Under the pieces are notes generated by a model that saw only the letters and a list, made by a program, of their open reading frames with translations, did not search any database and was not told the DNA's origin. From positions 1,874,580 through 1,938,579 of the forward strand of contig KL647307.1 of the NCBI GenBank assembly GCA_000727475.1: DNA of 64,000 nucleotides, read 5' to 3'. Each line of letters opens with the position of its first letter. Position 1 is the first letter of the stretch. This stretch comes from Sarcocystis neurona (taxonomy: Eukaryota > Apicomplexa > Conoidasida > Eucoccidiorida > Sarcocystidae). The translations under genes were made by a program, and so were the position numbers. Below are positions 57,301-64,000 of the stretch, in pieces.

Positions 57301-59494
57301 TTCGTTCGCCAAAAAGCGAACACTTTCGCTGTCTGTCCACTGGAGACAGCTGACTTAGCTTCCGTCCAGCTACATCACCGAGCACGAGAACAGCAAATTC
57401 TCCGGTGTACGTACACCAGGAACTGCACGCGCACCTCGAGATCGTCTCCGCCGCTGTACCCGCATCAAGCTACGAATCGCTGTAGTGTCTCTACACACCG
57501 ACAACAGCATATGTGGCCGCAGCGCGAGCTCGGATGTTCTGCTGTGTACGAACACCCGGAGAAACTGAGGCACTGAGGTGTACGTACACCCGAAACGCGT
57601 CAACACATTACACCAGTCACTCTCACCACCCAGTCCCAGGCTCTGCGTTTGCTACTGATGTTCCTCCGTCCTGCTCACCACGCTGCTTCTTCTCTTCTCA
57701 CCCGAAACAGATCGCTGCGAATATATGGACGACACAGAGCTATACCTACGCACACGTCAGCATCCACAAACATACAATTACACACGTGTACGCCTTCTGT
57801 ACCCGTATACATATATATATATATATGTGCACAGAGAGAGAGAGAGAGCGAGAAAAGAAGACGAACTGCTTCGGCTTGTCCGACGGCCGTACCAACTCGC
57901 CTTTCAGAGGGTATTTTGCTGCCGCGGTGTCTCTTTGTTCTCTTCTTCTTTACTTTCGCCGTCTATTTTCGTCCCCAAAGTTCGGAACGCAAACTGCAGC
58001 TGACACGCCTCTCCGTGTAATATGCAGACCCCCCCGGTACGCAGACTCTCCCCGTCCACACACACTCACACACGTGGTGACCCACATAGATGTGCGGCAC
58101 CCACCCATCTCAAGAAAAAAGAAACCTGTCCAGAGAGAGAAAGAGAGATAGACAGACATGGAGAGAGAGGGCCGCGGGCCACTCGTTTGAGACACAAACA
58201 CAAAGTAAAAAAACGGCGAGACGGCGGTGGCGGGGTTCTCCCTATCTCTTTCTGTTCGTCTCGTGAAAACGCACAGACCGAGACTGGAAGAAGACACAGG
58301 CGTCTCCGCCTCCTGTCTCCCTCCCTGCCTCTGTGTTTCTGAAGTGGCTGTCTCTACCATATCATCACACACACGTACGGGTGCGCGTAAAGTCACACAA
58401 CGCGAGAGTGTCTGTCTTTGCTTCAGGAGTGGCTTTTTTCATACGGGATCGGTGAGCGTTTGATAGGCCTTCGACACCAAAATAAATTTGGCCGCGCTCG
58501 TCGGGTCGTTGGCATTTCTGTCCGGGTGATACCGGAGACTCATGAGACGGTATGCCTTCTTGATGTCTCGGTTCGACGCGCCAAGTTGAAGTTCAAGAAT
58601 TTCGAAAGGATCGAACGTTTTTAAATTTTTCATTTCTGGCAGATTGTAGCAAAGTGTCGCAAGGCCCACCCACCCGAGGAGCAGCATTATTTTCTCGAGC
58701 ATGTCCCACCAGTTCGTCCCTCGGGGTCGAAATCTCTTCCGCACGTGGCTGCCACCACTGCTGCTGCTGTTGCTGCTGCTTCTAGCTGTCGCCGCTGTCG
58801 TCGCACCGGTCGACCCTGCTGCTGCTCCGGCCGCAGCGGCAGCAGGCGACCCGTGTTGCCTTCTCCCCCCATTGCCGGAGACGGCAGCAGCAGGAGCCCC
58901 GTGGGCCGCAGCCGCAGGTTCCTCTTCGTCGTCGTGCGCGTCCCCTCTCGCTGTTTCTACGTGTTGCTGCTGTTTCTTCTTTGTCGGCCCGCTGCTGCTG
59001 CTCGGGGTCGTGGGCCCCGCAGGATTACTGACGCTGCTACTGCCTTTGTTACTGCTGCCTTTGCTGCCGCTGCCGCTGTTGCTACTGCCTTTGCCGCTGT
59101 TTCCTCTGCCGCTGTGGCTGCTGACCACCAGCGAAACAGGCGGTGCCGTCTGGGGCGCCGCGCACGACGACGCACACCCGAGACAAAAGAACCGGCAGAC
59201 AGCCTGCAGCACCTTGCTGCTGGTTGCCTGCTGCTGCTGCAGTTCTGCTGCGCGTTTCTCATTGCAGAGCGAGCAGCGGCAATGGAGTAGCACCGCCCCG
59301 CTCCTCGTCTTGGGCGGGTAGAGGCGGGCAAGGTGTCGCTGCGGAGACAGCAGGCGACGCAGAGATAGAAAAGTCCACGGTGCCAACGTACAGAACCCGA
59401 CGGTGCAGAGGTAGAAGAGAAACGCGCTGTCATCGTAGTCGAGCAGAGGCTCCCGCTGCTCCTCCTTGGTGAAAGTATCACGAAACTGAGACAT
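41920..59494 (-). CDS. SEC63: SEC63, J-domain subunit of the ER translocon (ten exons)
   Basis: ER membrane J-protein that recruits lumenal Hsp70 (BiP) to the Sec61 channel (family knowledge). Ten exons chain in phase: 59494-58445, 56128-55936, 55185-54978, 54203-54117, 52678-52502, 50800-50575, 48122-48017, 45092-44934, 43456-43364, 42740-41920; 1039 residues. Order: DYDDSAFLFYLCTVGF (TM1), Ser/Gly/Ala-rich insertion, TM2 (about 266-285), J domain FDPFEILELQLGASNRDIKK with HPD (about 319-323), YEKYGNPDGPGNMK, TM3 (about 385-408), then the Brl domain across exons 3-8 (FLTHYLTEGSRLKN, LLQIPHFTADLV, EFLRQDPEDRKGL, YEEWWVFLVDKTE, LCDSYAG) and an acidic tail (DSSDEEEVFD) ending in poly-Ala and poly-Gln. 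Start: first ATG before TM1. Only about 18 percent of the 17.6-kb span is coding. Confidence 0.95.
43364..43456 (-). CDS. SEC63: SEC63 exon 9
   Basis: FSPEEKPRDVWVHPDDVRLD, then EEPTLFQQML. Acceptor GTTTGCAG, donor CTCG/GTAAGC. In phase with both neighbours. Confidence 0.9.
43500..44930. repeat. CAG and purine-rich tract in SEC63 intron 8
   Basis: CAG repeats on the plus strand mixed with GAAGA-rich sequence; long open frames on both strands are repeat artefacts. Antisense to SEC63. Confidence 0.75.
44934..45092 (-). CDS. SEC63: SEC63 exon 8
   Basis: RILNFHRTRNLEKIVEEKIQ, then SLTVLALCDSYAGCDCSADV: end of the Ig-like fold with the conserved DSY. Acceptor TTTTCAG, donor CGAG/GTATTG. Confidence 0.93.
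45420..47320. repeat. satellite block in SEC63 intron 7
   Basis: TA satellite with three nested structures: a hairpin at 45502-45535, a three-copy degenerate repeat at 45869-46220, and seven 14-base units of CGTATGCATGTGGA at 46748-46845. A short CTG tract is at 47860-47940. Confidence 0.8.
48017..48122 (-). CDS. SEC63: SEC63 exon 7
   Basis: Reads VHAPLLPVPKYEEWWVFLVD and KTEAASTG, matching the conserved P-x(5)-EWW motif. Acceptor TTCGCGCAG, donor GGAG/GTAATT. Confidence 0.93.
48310..50420. repeat. TA/CA satellites with a GTCGGCAAAGTATCTCTC repeat in SEC63 intron 6
   Basis: TA/CA microsatellite at 48360-49160 and 49500-50420. From 49705 to 50370 a unit containing GTCGGCAAAGTATCTCTC recurs about every 30 to 75 bases, with decay toward the 3' end. 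Unique sequence at 49160-49480 contains no recognised gene. Confidence 0.75.
50575..50800 (-). CDS. SEC63: SEC63 exon 6
   Basis: GKNAARELSEFLRQDPEDRK, then QMKMTATISVEDEEEIVVGD and VATCHVRLDRTNLK: second half of the Brl domain (Ig-like beta fold). Acceptor ACGACGAAG is a weak-looking site but the only in-phase one. Donor CTTAAG/GTATGC. Confidence 0.93.
51100..52440. repeat. CAG tract in SEC63 intron 5
   Basis: Over 1.3 kb of CAG/GCA-rich DNA, antisense to SEC63, with no recognisable domain in any frame. Confidence 0.8.
52502..52678 (-). CDS. SEC63: SEC63 exon 5
   Basis: DALPITHCMMEICVLSDWLH, then ARAVLEFKRCLVQGL and LLQIPHFTADLVRHCH, matching the SEC63 QLPH region. Acceptor CCGTACAG, donor CACAG/GTATGT. 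Confidence 0.95.
53490..54110. repeat. CTG repeats in SEC63 intron 4
   Basis: Units of CTGCTGCTGCTATTCTCCGCG at 53650-53830, followed by less regular CTG. Sense orientation relative to SEC63, unlike the other introns. Confidence 0.8.
54117..54203 (-). CDS. SEC63: SEC63 exon 4
   Basis: Reads NYFLILGHMQRLHGSMSERL and RDVLDDLLK, the LL-H-R helix of the Brl domain. Acceptor GCATGCAG is present twice, 45 bases apart; using the outer copy extends the exon to 54248 in frame. Donor GTAAGC. Confidence 0.92.
54350..54460. repeat. CAGCAGCAACGGCCGCACCAG repeat in SEC63 intron 3
   Basis: Tandem units of CAGCAGCAGCAACnGCCGCA, antisense to SEC63. Confidence 0.8.
54978..55185 (-). CDS. SEC63: SEC63 exon 3
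   Basis: Start of the Brl domain: NGVLVETLQFLTHYLTEGSR through ALNNPVIVR. Acceptor GTCTGCAG, donor GTTAG/GTGGGT, phase 2. Confidence 0.95.
55200..55830. repeat. CAG and CAGCACATACGGC repeats in SEC63 intron 2
   Basis: Plus-strand CAG tract containing seven or more units of CAGCAGCACATACGGC(C/A)A at 55430-55600. It starts 15 bases from the exon 3 acceptor. Confidence 0.85.
55936..56128 (-). CDS. SEC63: SEC63 exon 2
   Basis: Acceptor TTTCCGCAG. Reads TAKANYEKYGNPDGPGNMK, the family signature after the J domain, then TM3 (LLVLACFFLFLLVLLPMLFI) and QRQKKYA. Donor GTAAGA, phase 1. Confidence 0.95.
56270..57600. repeat. cluster of GGTGTACGTACACC palindromes in SEC63 intron 1
   Basis: Perfect 14-base palindromes at 56884, 57019, 57062, 57404 and 57577 (the third extends to 16 bases, 57061-57076), with near-perfect copies at 56280, 56325, 56489, 57187 and 57541. 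They sit in otherwise unique sequence rather than as a tandem array. Confidence 0.9.
58445..59494 (-). CDS. SEC63: SEC63 exon 1
   Basis: 350 codons: TM1, CAG-encoded Ser/Gly/Ala insertion (about residues 110-250), TM2 and most of the J domain to QTLTDP. Donor GATCCC/GTATGA, phase 0. Confidence 0.95.
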
Positions 59495-59499
59495 CTTCG

Positions 59500-59870
59500 A
59501 GACGCCGCCACGAGACGAGACAACACACGAGATGTTCCTGGTCCCCCACTGCAGATGCGCGACGCAGACACGTAAAACAGCGCGACCGGAGAGCGCGCGC
59601 GAACGACGCGGAGAGGAGGTCCCGGGGGGGGGACAGGAGTGGAGAAGGAGGAGGAGGAGAAGAAAGAGATGAAGGAGACAGCGGAACTGCGGAAGCGACG
59701 AGACTGTCCCGACACAAAAGTGGAGAACACGCGCAGGTGAAAGGTGTAAAATCGAAGTTGGCGAGACAGCACCAAGAGAGAAGAAGAAGAAAAGAGGTAG
59801 ACGCAGGGGTGAGGACAGGGGAAGCCAAAAGGCAACAAACGCTCTTCTTCAGCCCACGATCCTGTTAAAA
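59500..59870. other. region upstream of SEC63
   Basis: About 370 bases of non-repetitive sequence between the SEC63 ATG and a CTG tract. It is the likely 5' UTR and promoter, but no specific element was recognised. Confidence 0.5.
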
Positions 59871-60620
59871 TGCTGCTGCTGTGGCCCCTTGTCCCTGGCG
59901 CAACTGCTGCCGCTACCCGCTGTGCGCTTCTGCTGCTCTTTCTCGTGCGTCTCTTGCTGCCTCTAGCGCTTCAGCTGCTGCTGCTGGTGTGTCTGCGGCT
60001 GCTCCTGATGCTTCCCCTGCTGCTCTCGATGCTTCCCCTGCTGCTCCTGATGTTTCTGCTGCTGCTGCTGGTCCTTCTGCTACTACTCCTGGTCTTCTGC
60101 TGCTGCTGCAGCTGCCCCCGCTGCTGCTGCTGCTTCTCCCGCGACCTGAGACTGAGGAGAGGCTCCAGAAGAGAGCGAATGCTGTTGCTGTGGTTGAAGA
60201 AGCTTCCGGGCGCCCTGCTGCCGCTACTGCACCCCTGTCGATCTTGCTGCAGGACAGCTTGCTGCTGCTGTCCCTCAAGCAGGAGCTGAGGGGCGGGAAC
60301 TTTGGAAAGACGGCTGCTACCGCAGCTGCTTCGGGGGCAAGTGTTCCTTTTCCTGCTCCTGCTCTTGATCCGGAAGCTGCTACCCCCTCGCTTCCTGCGT
60401 CAACAACTGCTGCTGCTAAGAAAAAAGATGAACGAGAAGGTCGCCCTGCTGCTGCAGCCGGCTGCAGTCGCCTGTTGCTGCTGTCGTAAGTCCCCCGCTC
60501 CAAGACGCAGCAGGACCTGCAGCAGATAAAAAAACCGTGGCTGCGGGAGTCTGCAGCTGATCTAGCTGCTGCCGCTGCTGTTGCTGCTGCTGCTGTTGCT
60601 GCTGCTGCTCCTTGACAACG
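59870..60620. repeat. CTG-rich tract
   Basis: CTG repeats on the plus strand, open on both strands, with no conserved domain. A minus-strand stretch next to it (60720-60640) contains YTCNEHFPEGQRCLGDAALV, which looks protein-like but is too short to call. Confidence 0.6.
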
Positions 60621-60899
60621 CCCTGGCACACCAGCGCTGCGTCACCGAGGCACCGCTGACCTTCGGGAAAATGCTCGTTGCAGGTGTATGGGGCAGCAGC
60701 AACAGCCGCGCCCACGCAGCACCAGCCGGGAAGGCACCGACAGGCGGAAGAACAGCAGAACGTCCTGCTTTCCCACCAGTCCTCACGACGCGTTGTGCTG
60801 CTGTTCTTCCTGCCTGTTGCACAGACACCCCTCGGTGATATACCAAGGACGTCTATGTAGAGGAGTCGTCGGCTTACTAGTTACGACCAGACGCGGCAA

Positions 60900-63800
60900 C
60901 AAGACAAGACAGAAAGGTGCCTGTGACTCGTACGTTCCTGCAGTTTTCTCACAACAGCTGCTCCCAGAGCTGCAGAGCTGCTGACGCAGCAGCAGCAGGT
61001 AGAGCAGTAGAAGATGCAGCAGGACGAAATGCAACGGCAGCAGAGGCCGCGGTAGTAGGGAACGCAGCAAGAATCTATGGAGCTGCAGGTGACGCAACAA
61101 CAAAAGGTAAGGCAGCACGAGATGCGACGGCAAGGAACGCAGCCGCAGCAGCAAGAGAAGTCGGAGTAAAAAGGGCTGCATCGGCAGCAGATGGGGGAAA
61201 GTGACTTGGGGCGCCTGTGCAGCAATCGACAGTTGACCAGGCGCCGCACTTTTTCAGCGGCAGGAGGACAAGCCTACAGAAGATGTCTACAGCTGTAGTA
61301 CAAAAAACTGGAGAGACAGCAGATGATGAAGAAGTGGTGGGGCGAGAACGAATACACTTGCTTATAAACGCAGACACAGAGAATAGTATGGATACGAAAG
61401 ACGGCGAGGAGGGCAAAGCAAAAGGAATCACCCTGAATAAAGAATTGCACACACGCGCATGCACGGGCGATGCCCAGAGTCGTTAGGCAGCGAGACAGAT
61501 AAATTCGAAAAGGTGGCAGCGAGCCATGTCCCGGGGATAGAGGAGACGTCTGCACGCAGAGAGACTGCACCGACACGCCGAGGGGACAAGGAGAATGCGG
61601 CGTCGGGGGGGAAGGGAAGAGACGGGGCGAGCGACGAGACGGCCGACAAATGGAAAAGAAAGACGGTGGGTATGCAGAAAAACGCGAGCTGGTTCTTTAA
61701 TAGCATGTGCGCTCGCAGAGAGAGAAACAAAGCAGGCGCGGGAAAGGAGATCGCATCTGCTGCTACATTCTTCTCTCTGCGCAGGTGGACACACGCCCAG
61801 AGTAAATGCAGAGACACGCCCACGCGTAGACAGACACACACACGCGCACGTGCGTGGAGAGAAAGAGAGACAGAAAAGGACAAAATTCGTAAAGTTGTTG
61901 AGCGCCTACGTATACAGGAAAAAGCCGGCGCTGATGGCGCAGGAATGTATTGATGAACAAGCTAAAAGCAGCCTGTGTCTACAGAACACACGAAATGCAG
62001 AAAAGACGCGTGGCGCGGGGAACTGAGGGAAAGAGACGAAGAAGAGACCCCGAGTTTCCTCGGTGTATTGACCAACGAAGAGATACTACGTACAGAGGCA
62101 ACGGGCTGCGTTTGTTTGCCAGCAGTGGGGTGTCCTACGGAGCAGTGAATTTTTATATAGAGAGAGACGCATAAATCCCACGTGTCGATTTACTGCGTAG
62201 AGAGACACAGACGGGAACAAAGATATACAAAGGTATGACGAGGCGGCGGAAACGCGGAAAACGACTTGCGAAGCCGGTGTGTCATTTACAAGTCGTGAAA
62301 ATCAACAAGAACAAATGCGCGGGCAGAGAATGATCAAGCCGGGCGCGAGAGAGAGAGAGAAGAAAAAAAAAAATACGTCTACACGTGGGAATGCGGAAAT
62401 GTGCAGACCCCCAAGTTGGTTGACGCATTCGTGGAGAGAGGGGGGCAAGCGCGCGCTACTTTTTGCTGTCCATGCCGCTCTGTTGCCGGGTCCACCGACC
62501 TATCCCGTGTACTTTTCTCCTCAAAAAGACCGTATCCGGTGAACTGTGCATCCACACAGCCGACGGCCTGCCAGCAATGGGGAAGACGACAACGCGCAGC
62601 GAAACTATTCTACTGGGTCGTTCTCATCTGCCACCGCTTTTTGTGACGCGCAAATGCCAGGAAGCGCGCACGAAAGAATCGCGTGCTTGAAGAGGCAGAC
62701 AGGAGCGGACGCCAGAAAAACCGGAAAGTGACAGTCCACGGAGGAACTCAGCGACGACGACGGACAGACAGGAAGAACGGGGACAAGACGAAAAAGTGCG
62801 AAAAAGCATGAGTCGAGGGAGGGGAGACAGTATGGTGCACAGGGAGGGAGGCTACATGCACGGGCCGCCGAGGAAAAAAACATGTAAATCGAGAAGGTGG
62901 ACGAGGAAGAGAGGGCGAGAGGAAACGACGTTGGAAATGTTGGTGAGGAGGAAGACGGTGGACAACACCCAGCGGACGGACGGGAAGTTAAAGAGATACG
63001 GCAGTATCTGTGCAACGGCACAGAAGGTGGTTTCACCGGTGAAGTACTACATGTAGGTGAGAAATCTGTCTAAGAAGACAGAGAAGTTGGGGGGTGTTGA
63101 CGAAGAAAACACCATGGGAAAAAACGAAGTCGTCGAGAACCTTGACGAACGTGCAAACGGGGCCGGAAGGTGGGCGTGTTGCGCGCTGGTGGTGTCTGAA
63201 AGAACCACAGAAGACGGAGAACATCGGATAAACACCAGATACCCAAGGGGAAACATGGAGGGAGGAAAAATGAGCAATCGACGAAAAGGCCGAAAGAGGT
63301 TCGCAGTGAAAGAAATGAAGGAGACACAAAATCTATCGACGCGCAGGAACAAAAACCCACCGCTACGACGATTCGGGAGACTTTGCGGTCGCGGCGACGG
63401 AACGAGAAAACGAAGCTAGCCGTGAAGTTGCTTCAGTTCTACAACTCAAGTGCAACATAAACGCCGGGCGAACTGGACACGGAAAAGGCGAAAATAAAGC
63501 AGACTTGATAATTCATGTGTACGGCACACAAGGAAAAACGTCGTCCAGACGCAGTCAAAACAACGAGAAGCCACAGCGCATGCAATGTGCCACCGCGAGA
63601 AGAAGTAGCACGAGCAACAAACACTACGCGAGCACTGGCAACAGCACAGAGCAGCAGCAAAAACACAGCAGAGGTAGCAGCAGCGACAGTCTAGCAACAG
63701 CAAGAGCAGCGCCAGCAGTAGCAGCAGACAGCAACAGAAATACCCATCGCAGCGAACAGCGACAAACCAGCAACCGAGCCGACAAGGTAGCAACTGCAGA

Positions 63801-64000
63801 AGCAAGCGCCACAGGCGGCAAGTATCGATAACAAGAGCAACAGCGCACTCCCAGCAGCAGCAGTCCCAGCAGCAGCAAGGCGGCGAGGCCGCACTCTCAG
63901 AGCATTGGCGGGAACCAAAAGGAGCGTCACTGGGCCGAAAACCCGGGAGAGGACGATGGAGAGAAGAATTAGCAGTACCCAGAGACAACACGACGAGATG
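60900..64000. other. right-hand region, no gene called
   Basis: CAG/GCA tract at 60970-61180 (plus strand reads Ala-rich, 60917-61204), then purine-rich unique DNA to 63440 and a further CAG tract at 63600-63900. Plus-strand frames at 61217-61486 and 63057-63419 are hydrophilic and protein-like, but purine-rich DNA produces such frames by chance. Confidence 0.4.

Noticed and set aside
61428..61953. Hydrophilic plus-strand frame of 164 codons
   Set aside because: Purine-rich DNA gives Lys/Glu/Arg frames by chance. No domain, splice context or codon signal was visible.
1..64000. Telomeric TTTAGGG arrays, rRNA or tRNA genes
   Set aside because: No telomere-type array or rRNA-like conserved sequence was seen. 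tRNA genes cannot be excluded by eye, but none was recognised.

Overview
The window reads as nuclear DNA of a coccidian apicomplexan, most likely an Eimeria species (Cyclospora is the alternative). This is an inference. Its basis is dense CAG/CTG trinucleotide tracts read as poly-Gln, poly-Ala or poly-Ser inside coding exons, long blocks of TA/CA/GA microsatellite, and multi-exon eukaryotic genes with GT-AG introns whose phases chain exactly. Nothing bacterial, organellar or viral was seen.

Two genes are secure and both lie on the minus strand. SEC63, the J-domain subunit of the ER protein translocon, was rebuilt as ten phase-compatible exons from 59494 down to 41920. ATG9, the multispanning autophagy lipid scramblase, was rebuilt as four exons from 30497 down to 20517. 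A third minus-strand gene (8068 down to about 4015) carries the conserved blocks of a GT-A type glycosyltransferase, separated by very long amino-acid repeats. A 681-codon minus-strand frame at 19714-17669 is probably a gene of unknown function. Two phase-compatible minus-strand exons at 41638-40427 are probably real but unidentified. A short plus-strand frame at 12996-13334 may be the last exon of a small membrane or surface protein.

Layout: 1-3.5 kb GA-rich and TA-rich satellite; 3.5-8.1 kb glycosyltransferase; 8.1-11.9 kb CAG/CTG tracts without a resolved gene; 11.9-17.6 kb mostly repeat-poor with a decayed 121-bp tandem repeat; 17.7-19.8 kb unknown gene; 20.5-30.5 kb ATG9; 30.5-32.4 kb ATG9 upstream region; 32.4-36.4 kb repeat-poor, gene-poor island; 36.4-40.4 kb satellite; 40.4-59.5 kb the unidentified exons and SEC63; 59.5-64 kb CAG tracts and purine-rich DNA with no gene I can defend.

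SEC63 acts in secretory protein import and ATG9 in autophagosome (in apicomplexans also apicoplast) membrane supply. The glycosyltransferase would act in the secretory pathway that SEC63 feeds, but nothing in the sequence shows co-regulation. The most useful structural results are the large repeat insertions inside conserved cores, in-frame alternative splice sites made by duplication or repeats, a cluster of GGTGTACGTACACC palindromes in SEC63 intron 1, and a tendency for CAG tracts to be sense in exons and antisense in introns.
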